Shown: positions 17,801 through 26,515, numbered from the stretch's first letter. The stretch is DNA of 64,000 bases from Acidobacteriota bacterium (GCA_003224525.1 QHZB01000199.1:1-64000), one strand, 5' to 3'. Program-made: numbers and translations. The notes: generated by a model not told the origin, from the letters alone.

Positions 17801-19103
17801 CGTGCGCCCCCTCGATGCCGAGAATTCGGTAGAGCCAATAGAGATGATTCAGGTAGCTGGAGAGAATGCCGAAGACTTCGAGCTCGAACCAGCCCATTTT
17901 CAGGACGATGGAGACAAGACCGATGGCAAGAACTACGCCAGCGGACAGGCTGTAGACGGTGTCTTGACTCAATGCCACGGTCGTGTAACCGAGCAGAAAA
18001 GCCAGGCCGGTAACGAACTGCGAGCGATATCGCAAAGTGTGCGCGGCCATCGCGATGGCCACAACCAACATCAAGATGCAGTCGAGACTCAGTGAATCAA
18101 CGACGTGCATCGCGGCGACGTGATAAATCGCATAGGTGCTGAAAAAGAACAGCGCCCAGCCGCCGCCGATGCCGGTACGGCCGAGGAGGCGATAGCGTTC
18201 GTTCTTTTCCAGATAGATGCCACCTACAAGGAGAAACGCGGAGGCGAGATAAGAGATGCCCACTTTGCCGAGCGGGCCAAGAGCGCCGAGTTCGTAGATG
18301 CCGAATAGAGCGACACCCACGACAAGAATGATAATGCCGAGTTTGTTGAGCCAGTTTGTGCCGAGGGTTTCTTCGATCGCGGAAACCGTCTTCATGCGCT
18401 GCTGAAGAGTCGGCTTGGGTGCAGGCGCGCGATAGGCTGCGATTGGCGGTGGCGCGGAGACGCGCGCGGCCACGCCGGGAGGAATCTCCGCCGGTGCTCG
18501 CGGCGGGGACGCGGGAATGCGCGGCGCAGGCGGCTGCGACGAAGAAATCAATGGCGGAGTGGTTTGTGATGGAGCAACCGGGGCAGGCGGTTTTACTTCG
18601 GCGGGCGTTTTCGCCGCCGCAGGCACGACGAGCTTCGGCTGCACGGGTGCGGTTGGCGCCGGCAGGCTTTGCATTGGCGTGCTTGCAGGAGCGATTGGCA
18701 CGGGAGCCGGTGTAAAAGGTTCTTGCGGCTTTTGCAGCGGCTGCGGCTCAGGCTTCTTCTCAGGGATGGGAAACGACATCGGTGCGGGCAGTTTGACTGG
18801 CACCGACAAGTCGACGTGCGGCGTTGGAACTGGAGTTTCTTTCACGGTAGGAGCGGCGGGGGCGGCCGGTCTCTGTGTAAGTCCACTTGCAACTGGCGCG
18901 GTGGGATGGGCTGCGGCGCTGAGTTGGCGCTTGAGGTCGGCAACCTCGCGCTGGAAGGAGGCATGTTGCCTAGAATTCTCTTCCGTGAACTTGTCCAAAT
19001 TCTCGCGCAGTCTTTTGTACTTCCCGAGCAGAATGAGGGTGATAAAAGGGGTGGCGATCGCCAGAATTGCGAAAAGCACAAAAATCAGCTCAGCAAGGGG
19101 CAT
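14820..19103 (-). CDS. DUF2339 giant polytopic membrane protein
   Basis: 1427 aa. One N-terminal membrane segment (AELIFVLFAILAIATPFITL) is followed by a short coiled coil (KRLRENLDKFTEENSRQHAS) and about 150 residues of Pro/Ala-rich linker. The conserved entry to DUF2339 reads IEETLGTNWLNKLGIIILVV. Dozens of closely spaced hydrophobic helices then fill the rest. The family has no settled function. The long polytopic body suggests a transport or envelope role. The ATG has AAGGAAA upstream. It is upstream of, and overlaps, the M48 gene. Confidence 0.9.
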   Translation of the reverse strand: MPLAELIFVLFAILAIATPFITLILLGKYKRLRENLDKFTEENSRQHASFQREVADLKRQLSAAAHPTAPVASGLTQRPAAPAAPTVKETPVPTPHVDLSVPVKLPAPMSFPIPEKKPEPQPLQKPQEPFTPAPVPIAPASTPMQSLPAPTAPVQPKLVVPAAAKTPAEVKPPAPVAPSQTTPPLISSSQPPAPRIPASPPRAPAEIPPGVAARVSAPPPIAAYRAPAPKPTLQQRMKTVSAIEETLGTNWLNKLGIIILVVGVALFGIYELGALGPLGKVGISYLASAFLLVGGIYLEKNERYRLLGRTGIGGGWALFFFSTYAIYHVAAMHVVDSLSLDCILMLVVAIAMAAHTLRYRSQFVTGLAFLLGYTTVALSQDTVYSLSAGVVLAIGLVSIVLKMGWFELEVFGILSSYLNHLYWLYRILGIEGAHGRPFEQYHASLALLFFYWLIFRISYIARYIKSDFEEHISTLAALLNVLLLLGVMKFQSVQPELAYLALLVVGAFEFTLAQLPVTKRRRQAFVVLSVVGATLMLAAVPFHYSGNNVAILWLVGAEAFLAAGIIAKEVVFRRLGLLTGLLVGLHLIDVDFRQLLNLRLLNEDLALATGVLFSLCAVVFYTNALGVDSRWKNLFDGSPDRPLLTIHSYLGAFAAASAAWALFSHDWTALAFAAIMLILAGLGRALEAPHLQGQYAFIGALTLYRGIVVNLHLESPEHAHMRMRLLTLPLLGAAFYLTARLAALRDDPGQRAVRGLFTAAGSGFFALLIWFEAPELWQPLAFIALAVLLSEAARALRYHAFAWHSHLLTGLAVFTALTADPGGMHAWHTIPVRAFSALPVVVGGYWLAKRLGTTDERHLQLARVAYTWAGTGMMVWVLQEAPRAPWIAVGWIVFAVVLALSKRWIRYQQLAWQASVVGLCALVRAYFYNYQLEQKFWGPISLRIFTISLVAAGLYFLSRKAAPEQRYARAVAFLHSFAATGLLVLLAWYEYPNGWLAPLWAAFALVMAIVDQRFELEELPWQSHILAGLTLLRSISVNLYVTDLWHGISVRLLSLAIVAVIFYALSRLIRIPNEWRKRDIHHVYSWAASAIGGLLLWYELQTHPTGIAVAWGAIGLVLFEYGLLRKITQFRYQAYVALIAAFTRIFFSNLTASEPGEFWGPRMYTILPLVLIFFFVYAQLPQKAENTGRDRRLHFDALLAYLGTATIVALFYFQFPIEWVVTSWAAVVFTLLGTSLLLDRPLFLDQGLLLTVGVLARGMAHNLFGAGYFGEGDWQGRYFVLSSAAAILLASLYFAFRLRGRYRLPKSANPWTRALAVIAGRPEQVVFFVPIILLTCMLALKMRAGMVTVSWGIEGVLIVLLALAVQERSFRLTGLGMLLLCVAKVMALDVWGLQARDRYITFIIVGAALVFVSFLYTRYRDAIRQFL

Positions 19104-19336
19104 GGGATTTCCTTGGGGTGTTGGGGTGCGTGATCCTTTGTTCTGATGTTAGAACGCGGGCAGGTAAGAATCTTGCAATTTTTTTCCAGGGCGACCCTGG
19201 CAGTAACCTCTTCCGACATAAAGGCAGTAAAATGAAAGACTTAGCGACTCGATTCGATTCCGGCCGAGCTGCTAAACTCCGAAGAATTAGGGGCTGTCCC
19301 TGCAGTCGAATTCCCACATAGCGGACCGACCTGTGG

Positions 19337-19534
19337 TATAATCCTTTTGCGCTTAATACCTCGGTTGTGTTGTGCGGTCCCTCTGGTGCAGTGCTTGATC
19401 TGAGACTCCCGCCTACAGTTTCCTCCGTACGTTTTACGCGTAATCTAAAACAAGACTGGCAAAGCAAGCCGCCGGCCGCCCGAGAACTCGTGTGCGCACC
19501 GCGACGGCTTCTGCCAGCAAGAAAGTAACACTGA
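19337..19534 (+). promoter_or_regulatory. consensus -10 promoter and long leader of the DEAD-box helicase gene
   Basis: A perfect TATAAT lies at 19337-19342; the predicted start of transcription is near 19349, giving a leader of about 185 bases. The -35 region is weak. The leader can form GC-rich pairings (for example GCGG near 19373 with CCGC near 19413). Long structured leaders are common on cold-induced RNA helicase genes. I cannot match it to a named RNA family. Confidence 0.5.
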
Positions 19535-20860
19535 ATGTTGAATGTTTCAGAAGTGAATGCAGAGCGCTCCTCGGAGCCTCTGCCGGAACGCGCGTCAGCG
19601 CGATTTTCCGAAATGTTGATTTCTCCCTATGTAAAGGAGAGATTGGAAGCGGGCCGGTTTACCACGGCGACTCCTGTACAGGCTGCGGCGATCCCGCAAG
19701 CGCTGGAAGGCAAAGATGTGCTGGCGACGGCGCAGACCGGAACGGGCAAGACGCTGGCGTTCCTGATTCCGGTGATCGAACGGCTGCTCAAGGATAAGAC
19801 TCCGGGAATCGCGGCGCTGGTGCTCGTGCCAACGCGCGAACTCGCCATGCAGGTCGTGCAGCAATACAACGCTTTGCGCGGCAAGCAACTGTTGCCCGCG
19901 GCGCTGGTCGTCGGGGGCTTGTCCGAAGGCGCGCAGCTCCAGGCGATTCGCAAGGGCGCGCGGCTGGTGGTAGCGACTCCGGGGCGGCTGGAAGATTATC
20001 TCGACCGCAGACTCTTCCACTTTAACGCGCTGCGTATCCTCATCCTCGATGAAGCGGACCGCATGCTGGACATGGGATTTCTTCCCGCCATCAAGCGCAT
20101 CGTCTCCATCCTTCCCAAAGAACGGCAGACGATGTGCTTCTCCGCCACGATGGAAGGCCATATGACGCGCATCGTGAAAGATTACCTTCGCAACGCTGTG
20201 CGCCTCTCGTTCGGCTCGACTTCGAAGCCATCGGAAAATGTGCGCGTGCAGGCGTTTGAAGTTGCCATGGACCGCAAGCAGGAAATGCTGCAGCGCTTGC
20301 TGGCCAAGGAAACGGGAAAGTGCCTGGTGTTTGCGCGAACCAAGCGCGGAACCGAGCGGATTGCCGAGAGCTTGAACCGCAAGGGCTTCTCGGCCGCCAT
20401 GATTCATGGCGACCGCTCACAATCGCAGCGCACTTCGGCGCTGACGGGATTCCAACAGGGACGCTTCCGCGTGCTGGTAGCGACGGACCTAGCTTCACGC
20501 GGGATTCACGTGCAGGATATCGCTCACGTCATCAACTACGATCTGCCTGAGGTGGCGGAGAATTTTATCCACCGCGTTGGGCGAACGGGACGCAACGGCG
20601 GACACGGTGTGGCTTCAACTCTTTTCGTGAAAGAACAGCGGTCCGAATTATTCCACCTGGAGCGTTCGCTGGGCATCAAGATCGAGCGCATGCGCGCGGA
20701 TGAGACGAGTTCCCTCCCCGATAAGAAGGACCGGAACCCGGTCAACTTGCCTGCCTTTCCGGATCGTAAGCCTGTCAACCTTCCTGGTGTGGAGTCCGCC
20801 CCGGTGCCAGAGCGATTTGTGCTTCCCGGCGAGGTTTTCCAGACGCAGCTAGAAAACTAA
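19535..20860 (+). CDS. DEAD-box ATP-dependent RNA helicase, RhlE-like
   Basis: 441 aa with all helicase motifs in order: Q-motif region (ERLEAGRFTTATPVQAAAIP), I AQTGTGKT, Ia PTRELA, Ib TPGRLEDYL, II DEADRMLDMGF, III SAT, V VATDLASRGIHV, VI HRVGRTGRNG. The tail of about 60 residues is short and basic with a repeated motif (PVNLPAFPDRKPVNLPG). Such proteins remodel RNA in ribosome assembly, RNA decay or cold growth. The exact subfamily (RhlE versus CsdA) is not certain. The ATG at 19535 has only a weak ribosome site. Confidence 0.93.
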   Translation: MLNVSEVNAERSSEPLPERASARFSEMLISPYVKERLEAGRFTTATPVQAAAIPQALEGKDVLATAQTGTGKTLAFLIPVIERLLKDKTPGIAALVLVPTRELAMQVVQQYNALRGKQLLPAALVVGGLSEGAQLQAIRKGARLVVATPGRLEDYLDRRLFHFNALRILILDEADRMLDMGFLPAIKRIVSILPKERQTMCFSATMEGHMTRIVKDYLRNAVRLSFGSTSKPSENVRVQAFEVAMDRKQEMLQRLLAKETGKCLVFARTKRGTERIAESLNRKGFSAAMIHGDRSQSQRTSALTGFQQGRFRVLVATDLASRGIHVQDIAHVINYDLPEVAENFIHRVGRTGRNGGHGVASTLFVKEQRSELFHLERSLGIKIERMRADETSSLPDKKDRNPVNLPAFPDRKPVNLPGVESAPVPERFVLPGEVFQTQLEN

Positions 20861-20916
20861 GCGAGTCCAATCACGATGTGAAACGCGTTTGAGAGCAAAC
20901 GTGGCAAGATACGAGG

Positions 20917-21402
20917 ATGCTGATCCGGCCTGCAGCCAACGAAGATGCGAACTCCGTCTGGGCCATCATGGAGCCCATCATCCGGGCGGGCGAGACCTAC
21001 ACCCTGCCACGAGACATGGACAAGGAGTCCGCCCTGGCGTATTGGCTATCCGCAGCTCATGAAGTATTCGTTGTGGAAGAGGGCAGCGCAACTGTCGGCA
21101 CCTATTTTCTGCAAGCGAACCACCAAGGCGGCGGAGCGCACGTGGCAAACTGCGGCTACATGACGGCCGTTTCAGGGACGGGCCGCGGCGTAGCCCGTGC
21201 AATGTGCACCCATTCGCTGGACCGCGCGCGCGAACGCGGATTTCGCGCCATGCAATTCAACTTCGTCATCAGCACCAACGACCGCGCAGTGCGGCTGTGG
21301 CAGAGTTTTGGCTTTGAAATTGTCGGCCGCCTCCCCGGGGCCTTCCAACATCCGACACAAGGATACGTCGACGCGTACGTCTTGTATTGCAATCTCTGGT
21401 GA
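20917..21402 (+). CDS. GNAT family N-acetyltransferase
   Basis: 161 aa covering a complete GNAT domain. The start is LIRPAANEDANSVWAIMEPI. The acetyl-CoA loop region reads YMTAVSGTGRGVARAMCTHS, followed by the helix ALDRA-like HSLDRARERGFRAMQFNFV. The C-terminal motif is STNDRAVRLWQSFGFEIVG. The arrangement resembles L-amino-acid N-acetyltransferases. It is 56 bases after the helicase gene and 19 bases before a small ORF, so may be in the same transcript. Substrate unknown. Confidence 0.88.
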   Translation: MLIRPAANEDANSVWAIMEPIIRAGETYTLPRDMDKESALAYWLSAAHEVFVVEEGSATVGTYFLQANHQGGGAHVANCGYMTAVSGTGRGVARAMCTHSLDRARERGFRAMQFNFVISTNDRAVRLWQSFGFEIVGRLPGAFQHPTQGYVDAYVLYCNLW

Positions 21403-21421
21403 TGGTACGGTTTGAAACACG

Positions 21422-21619
21422 ATGAAAGGCAATGTTTGGGAGATCGTTAGAAAAGAGGATGGAACTTTCGAAATGTTCCACAAGGGAGGATTGCTCCACG
21501 GCTCGGTCCCGGATAGGTGGCTTGAAGGTCAGCTGGTACGCTATGGCTTCTGCGGGGAGGAGTACCGCGACATCCGTCGGCAACTGGATCAGTTCGGAAG
21601 AGCGAAAATTGTCCTCTAG
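21422..21619 (+). CDS. small conserved-looking hypothetical protein, 65 aa
   Basis: MKGNVWEIVRKEDGTFEMFH and LHGSVPDRWLEGQLVRYGFC have normal, hydrophilic protein composition, with a plausible beta hairpin and helix. The overlapping +1 ORF does not. The reading frame has the local codon-position GC pattern of real genes. No signal peptide or membrane helix. It lies between GNAT and recR on the same strand. I know no function; homologues would need a search. Confidence 0.6.
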   Translation: MKGNVWEIVRKEDGTFEMFHKGGLLHGSVPDRWLEGQLVRYGFCGEEYRDIRRQLDQFGRAKIVL

Positions 21620-21728
21620 CCCCCTCTAGCCCAATCCAAAACAGGCCGCTACCGGAATCTCAATCTGTACCACTCCCTGATCTCTAGCGCGTTTGCGCTG
21701 ATGCGCGCGGCTATGCTACACATGCTGC

Positions 21729-22328
21729 ATGCCTGATTTTGCCGCCCCCGTCGAACGGCTCATCGATGAGCTGAAACACCTCCCCGGAATTGGCCAGAAG
21801 ACCGCGCAGCGCCTGGCGTTTCATCTGCTTCGGGCGGCGCCCGAGGATGCGCTGGCGCTGGCGGACGCGATTCGCGACGCCAAAGAAAAGATCCGCGCGT
21901 GCTCCGTCTGCCACAACATCACGGACTCAGATCCGTGCCTGTACTGTGTGGGACCGACGCGCAGCAAGAAGACGATTTGCGTGGTGGAAGAAGCGCACAA
22001 CATCCTGGCGATTGAAAAAACGCGGACGTACAGCGGAATGTACCACGTGCTGGGCGGGGCTCTTTCGCCGCTTTCGGGGCGCGGTCCGGAGCAGCTTCAT
22101 ATCAAGGCGTTGATCGAAAGGCTAAAGGGCGGCGCCGTCGAAGAGATCATCATCGCGACGAATCCCACGGCCGAAGGCGAAGCCACGGCGGTCTACCTTT
22201 CCAAGTTGTTGAAGCCACTCGGTGTGCGCGTCACGCGGATCGGCGTCGGGATTCCAGTGGGCGCAGACCTGGAGTATGCCGACGAAGTGACTATGTTGAA
22301 GGCCATGGAAGGGCGACGGGATTTGTAG
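21729..22328 (+). CDS. recR: recombination protein RecR
   Basis: 199 aa, the standard length. The N-terminal helix-hairpin-helix reads [20 protein letters not shown], the zinc finger [16 protein letters not shown], and the Toprim domain [20 protein letters not shown] with [19 protein letters not shown]. The C-terminal part has [19 protein letters not shown]. RecR acts with RecO/RecF to load RecA at gaps. It is detached from the dnaX-ybaB cluster it usually belongs to; the intervening 7.9 kb hold M48, DUF2339, helicase and GNAT genes. Confidence 0.96.
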   Translation: MPDFAAPVERLIDELKHLPGIGQKTAQRLAFHLLRAAPEDALALADAIRDAKEKIRACSVCHNITDSDPCLYCVGPTRSKKTICVVEEAHNILAIEKTRTYSGMYHVLGGALSPLSGRGPEQLHIKALIERLKGGAVEEIIIATNPTAEGEATAVYLSKLLKPLGVRVTRIGVGIPVGADLEYADEVTMLKAMEGRRDL

Positions 22329-22544
22329 GATTCATCGCACCTAGAGCACTAAGAAGCGCGCCGTCCACGCTCCGCAAGGGATGGCTCAGTTTGCCAGGGC
22401 AATAGGCGGACAGTAGTACTACTCTCAGTACCTCTAGGACGCTCTAGCCAATCCTCCCGTTTAGGTATAGAGTTTAGTTCCCACGGTGGCTGTCCTCCCA
22501 CCAAACCTATAGCAGCCGCGAAAAGGCTGACAGGAGGTGCGCTA

Positions 22545-22880
22545 ATGCCGAGCTTGGCGCACTACATGACGCAGTACGATCACGAGCACGAATCCGGCTG
22601 GAACAAATTCCTGCATGGTATTGGTATCCCGATGATTTTTGCGGGGATTATCCTTCTCCTTTTCATGAAATGGGCTTGGGGAGCAGGATTTTTTCTGGGC
22701 GGATGGGCGTTTCTGTTTCTCGGCCACCGGATCGAGGGAAACCATCCGGCGTTTTTCCAGGGAGCGATTTATTTGCTGGTTGGGCCAATCTGGGTCGCCA
22801 AAGAAGCATGGATGTTGATGACCGGAACGCCCCGCAGGCCGGCCTCGCAAGGTACTCCGCAAAGTGATGCGATGAAGTAG
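22545..22880 (+). CDS. Mpo1-like / DUF962 small membrane protein
   Basis: 111 aa. The family signature is visible: YDHEHESGWNKFLHGIGIPM at the N-terminus and GHRIEGNHPAFFQGAIYLLV after two hydrophobic helices (PMIFAGIILLLFMKW, GFFLGGWAFLFLG). In yeast, Mpo1 is an Fe-dependent dioxygenase in phytosphingosine alpha-oxidation; bacterial members are uncharacterised but keep the histidines seen here. AGGAGG precedes the ATG. The spacer before it (22329-22544) contains short inverted repeats (CTAGAG/CTCTAG) but no riboswitch I can name. Confidence 0.88.
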   Translation: MPSLAHYMTQYDHEHESGWNKFLHGIGIPMIFAGIILLLFMKWAWGAGFFLGGWAFLFLGHRIEGNHPAFFQGAIYLLVGPIWVAKEAWMLMTGTPRRPASQGTPQSDAMK

Positions 22881-22941
22881 CCGCAGCGATGTCACTCGCA
22901 TGCGCGAAATCTGAAAAGCCTGAGGGACGGCGGCGGTCAGC

Positions 22942-25716
22942 ATGAATGATTCAGGCGGCAATTTTGCCGATGAGACAACTGGAATGGTGTCCGATAGCGT
23001 TACCAGTGCCAGCCCGGAGTTAAGGAAGCGCCGCAGCACGCGCATCGTGCAGGCGGTTCCTCTCTTGGTGACCGGTGTCGACGCACTGGGGCGCCCGTTC
23101 GTGGAGCGAACGTCGTCGTTGATTATCAACTGCCATGGCTGCCGCTACCAGTCCAAGCATTACGTCCTGAAAAACATGTGGGTGACGATGGAGGTCCCGC
23201 ACCAGGAATCAGGGCAGCCGCCGCGCACGGTGCGGGGACGGGTGGCTTGGATTCAACGGCCTCGAACGGTGCGGCAACTTTTTCAGGTGGCGCTGGAGCT
23301 GGAAGTTTCGGGCAACGTCTGGGGCATCGCGTTTCCGCCGGAAGATTGGGTCGCATCTCCCGAGATGACGCAAGTCGTGATGAAGTTGGATGCGGCACAC
23401 GGCACACCGCCATCGCCGCCACCGGTGGCTGAAGCGGATGCGGCGTCGCATTTAGGCGAGGCGGAGCTTCCGCCGGCGGCGGACAATTTGAGGCTGTTCC
23501 CTTCCCCGACGAGCGCGACGGATGCGTCGTTGCAGTTGGCGCGGCAGGTAGCGCGGCTGGTGGCGGATGCCAAGCAGCAGATTCAGGCGGCGACGCGGGA
23601 AGCGGCCTCGCAGGCGGTCTCGGCGGAGCGGCGGCTGTCATTCGAACAATGGGAACAAAAGTTTGCGGCAGGACGCGCGGAAATCGCGAATGAGACGGCA
23701 CACGCGATTGAAAAGTTTCAGCACGAAGCGGATGAGCATTCAAGGACGGCCCATGCAGCAGCGGCCGAGGCGCTGCGAGTGGAATTGCCGCGGTGGCTGG
23801 CGCCGCAACTGGAGCAACTCACGCGCGACTTGACGGCGAGGCTCTCGCAAGAAGGCGCAACCCAGCGCGACGAGCATGCCCAGCAACTGGAAGCCAGGGC
23901 GGAGACTCTGCGAACGGTATGCCGGGAGGCGGAGGAAACGGCGGCCCGGTTGAAGACCCAGTCCGAGCAGTCGGAAGCACAAATTGTTGCGCGCACGGAA
24001 TCAGCGAAGCAAGGAGAAGAAGCGGCAACTGCGCATCTCGAGGCGCTGAAGGCTACCGCCAATGAGATTCAGCAACAGGTAACAGCGGCGCTCTCATCCG
24101 CACAATCGTTCTCGCACGGACAGCTTGCAAGCGAATTGGAAGCAGCGCAAGCGCGGTGGCGGGAGGCGATCGAGAGCACCCTCGCGGAAGCGCAGGATCG
24201 CGCGGCGGGCGGATTGAACGAGCACGCGCGTGGGTTGAGGACTCAGTTGCAGGAGGAGATGGCGCGTCACGCCACGGCAGCGCGCGAATCGGCGGCGAGT
24301 GCGGTAACAGAAGCAGACGAGCGAATGGCAGCGGTGCGGAATACGCTGCAGGAGCAGACGCAACGGCTGGAGTCGGCGCTGGCGCGTGCCGGGGAGACGA
24401 GCCAGCAGCTCGAACAACATTCGGCCCAACTCGAGAACACGCAGAAGCAGGCGCTGGCCGGATTCCAAGCGCAATTGGAAAATGTATTGAGCCCGCACCG
24501 CGACGAGGTGCAGCGCCGGTCCGAAGCGATCCTTGAGGAGATCAACGCGCGCATTCGAGTGACGTTTGAAGAAGCGAGCCGCCAGGCAGTAGCGCAATTT
24601 GACCGGGAAATCGCGGAAATGGTTCAGCCACACGTCACGCGCGCCGAAGAAGCGGTTCATCGGCTTGCAGGGGGGCGGTCGCTACTGGACGCGGCGCTGA
24701 CGCTGCAGCAGGACCGCATTCGCAATTCAGCGGACGAAGCGTTCGCAGAGTCACTAGCGCGCTTCCGGGAGAATCTGGGCAGCGTCGAGCAAATCCTGCA
24801 GGAATCTTCGCAATCGATCACCTGGCGCAACCTGACGGAACTGGAGGGAAAAGCCGGCGATTTGAAGCACCAGATGGTCGAAGAACTCTTGAAATCGGCG
24901 GAATGGTACGAAAAGAAGACGCAGACGCAGATTCAGAATTTGACGGAAAGAACCATCGAGCACTCTGGAAACCAGTTGCGGGAGAGGGCGGGAGAAATTT
25001 CCAGCGTCTTCGCGAGCGAGCTGGATCATGCAAGCCGCAACTTCCTGGGACACGCGCAAACGCAGATGGAGGAGGTGGTGCGAGATTCGTTTGAGCGCGC
25101 GCGCGCTCTCTTCGCGGAAGCAGCGGACACCACAGCAGCAGCATTCACGGATGAGATTCAGCGCACGGGCCGGCAAGAGCTGGAGGGATTCAACGAAGAG
25201 GTGCGGCGCTCCACGGAGGGAGCGCGGGTGCAACTGGACGCCGTGCGCGTGGAACTGGCGCAGAAGACGACGGCCGAACAAGAGGGTTTCCTGCGGCGGT
25301 TCCAATCCTCCATGGGTGGAGCGCTTGAAGCGGGCGTTGCCGAGGCCCAGCAGAAAGTGTCGGAAGGGTTTGGTCCGCTGCTGGATTCCTGGAAAGCGAT
25401 GACGGTTGCTCATCAGCAGGAAATGCAGAACATCTACGCCCAGACCGGCGAACAAGCGGCGGAGCAGTATAAGAGCCGGTTGGAAAATGTTTCGAACCAG
25501 TGGATGCTGGCGACGGTGGCCTCGCTGGATCACCAGTCGCGAGAGATGATTTCGGGAATTGCCGCGACAGCGGAAGAGAAACTTCGCGAAGCCTGTGCCC
25601 AGGTATTCGCAGGCGTAGGTGAATCGCTGCGCGAACGGCTGAGGGAGATGGCGCAGAGTTTTGCGCCGCCGACGGAGCCTCCCGGGCAGGCAAAAAGCGC
25701 CAACACCAGCGCCTGA
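22942..25716 (+). CDS. PilZ-like domain fused to a very long coiled coil
   Basis: 924 aa. The first 135 residues look like a divergent PilZ domain: RKRRSTRIVQAVPLLVTGVD has an arginine-rich motif like RxxxR of c-di-GMP binders, followed by TSSLIINCHGCRYQSK (in place of the D/NxSxxG motif) and VRGRVAWI. After an Ala/Pro-rich spacer, residues about 195-900 are almost continuous amphipathic helix rich in Glu, Gln, Ala and Arg. No membrane segment or signal peptide, so probably cytoplasmic. The combination suggests a nucleotide-responsive scaffold or filament. Codon use matches neighbours. Confidence 0.7.
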   Translation: MNDSGGNFADETTGMVSDSVTSASPELRKRRSTRIVQAVPLLVTGVDALGRPFVERTSSLIINCHGCRYQSKHYVLKNMWVTMEVPHQESGQPPRTVRGRVAWIQRPRTVRQLFQVALELEVSGNVWGIAFPPEDWVASPEMTQVVMKLDAAHGTPPSPPPVAEADAASHLGEAELPPAADNLRLFPSPTSATDASLQLARQVARLVADAKQQIQAATREAASQAVSAERRLSFEQWEQKFAAGRAEIANETAHAIEKFQHEADEHSRTAHAAAAEALRVELPRWLAPQLEQLTRDLTARLSQEGATQRDEHAQQLEARAETLRTVCREAEETAARLKTQSEQSEAQIVARTESAKQGEEAATAHLEALKATANEIQQQVTAALSSAQSFSHGQLASELEAAQARWREAIESTLAEAQDRAAGGLNEHARGLRTQLQEEMARHATAARESAASAVTEADERMAAVRNTLQEQTQRLESALARAGETSQQLEQHSAQLENTQKQALAGFQAQLENVLSPHRDEVQRRSEAILEEINARIRVTFEEASRQAVAQFDREIAEMVQPHVTRAEEAVHRLAGGRSLLDAALTLQQDRIRNSADEAFAESLARFRENLGSVEQILQESSQSITWRNLTELEGKAGDLKHQMVEELLKSAEWYEKKTQTQIQNLTERTIEHSGNQLRERAGEISSVFASELDHASRNFLGHAQTQMEEVVRDSFERARALFAEAADTTAAAFTDEIQRTGRQELEGFNEEVRRSTEGARVQLDAVRVELAQKTTAEQEGFLRRFQSSMGGALEAGVAEAQQKVSEGFGPLLDSWKAMTVAHQQEMQNIYAQTGEQAAEQYKSRLENVSNQWMLATVASLDHQSREMISGIAATAEEKLREACAQVFAGVGESLRERLREMAQSFAPPTEPPGQAKSANTSA

Positions 25717-25809
25717 TCGCCAGGGTCCCCACAGCCAAGAATAGTTGTTCCACGACAATTATTTGCAACACGATTCGGCCGCTGATTCGCCACTTCCCTG
25801 CTGGCCCGG

Positions 25810-25815
25810 TATAAT
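25810..25815 (+). promoter_or_regulatory. candidate -10 box TATAAT
   Basis: Consensus TATAAT 19 bases before the ATG at 25835, within the same decamer (GGTATAATCC) seen before the helicase gene. The -35 is weak. A start near 25822 would leave a leader of only about 13 bases. Confidence 0.5.
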
Positions 25816-25834
25816 CCCTAAGGTTTCAACCACA

Positions 25835-26515
25835 ATGGCCAATCATGCTTACCTGCGCGTGTGGACACGCGATTTTTCACTGGAAACGATGCTTGCCGAG
25901 TTCGCGCGGTTCCTTACGACCGCCCCCCTTTCGGCGACTCAGAATAGCTTGAGCGAACTGACCGTGCAGGCCGTGGATGCAAAGGAGATACCCGTCGCGG
26001 AGTGGGATTTGCGTCCATTGAAGACAGGACCTGCGGAGGTTGCGGCGCTGGCGGTGCAGCACCTGAATGCGGACACGGCGTACATCGCGAACGCAAAATG
26101 GGACTTGTGGGGTTTCGATATCGAAAGCCTGAAGTGGCAACACAAGCCGGAGCCGCTCGTCCTGGCGTGCCACGGCCAAGAGTATGACGATGGACTTGCA
26201 GCAACCGCGGGACACTTTATGGCAGACTTGGGTTTCGAGCATTTTTTCACGGGGCACGGCGGGCTGCTGGCGCCAGGAGCGGCGTCGAATCCGTTCAATT
26301 CGTCCGATCATCCTATCGAGCATTCTTTTCGGCAATGGATGGCGGCGAGCGGCAACCTGAAGGAATATCACGCCAAGACCCGGGAGAACATCCAACAATT
26401 ATTCCACTGGGTGGAAGCGATCGAGCGGGCCTTGCCGGTGGAGCGCAGCGAGCTTTGGTCTGAAGGAGAGGAGAACTTTGAAGCGCGGCTGGACGCGATT
26501 CTGGCGCAGCGGTAG
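25835..26515 (+). CDS. conserved hypothetical protein, 226 aa
   Basis: The ORF can start at 25745, but the ATG at 25835 (ANHAYLRVWTRDFSLETMLA) gives a better N-terminus and sits just after a TATAAT promoter. Soluble, acidic, mixed alpha/beta, no signal peptide. Segments such as WDLRPLKTGPAEVAALAVQH and DLGFEHFFTGHGGLLAPG hint at a compact domain, but I recognise no family. It has its own promoter and stands between the PilZ/coiled-coil gene and a lipoprotein gene. Confidence 0.7.
   Translation: MANHAYLRVWTRDFSLETMLAEFARFLTTAPLSATQNSLSELTVQAVDAKEIPVAEWDLRPLKTGPAEVAALAVQHLNADTAYIANAKWDLWGFDIESLKWQHKPEPLVLACHGQEYDDGLAATAGHFMADLGFEHFFTGHGGLLAPGAASNPFNSSDHPIEHSFRQWMAASGNLKEYHAKTRENIQQLFHWVEAIERALPVERSELWSEGEENFEARLDAILAQR

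Noticed and set aside
22329-22544. Riboswitch before the Mpo1-like gene
   Set aside because: Short inverted repeats occur, but no known riboswitch core could be matched.
24754-25758. 334-aa minus-strand ORF in the PilZ/coiled-coil gene
   Set aside because: Antisense artefact of the repetitive Glu/Gln/Ala-rich coding strand.
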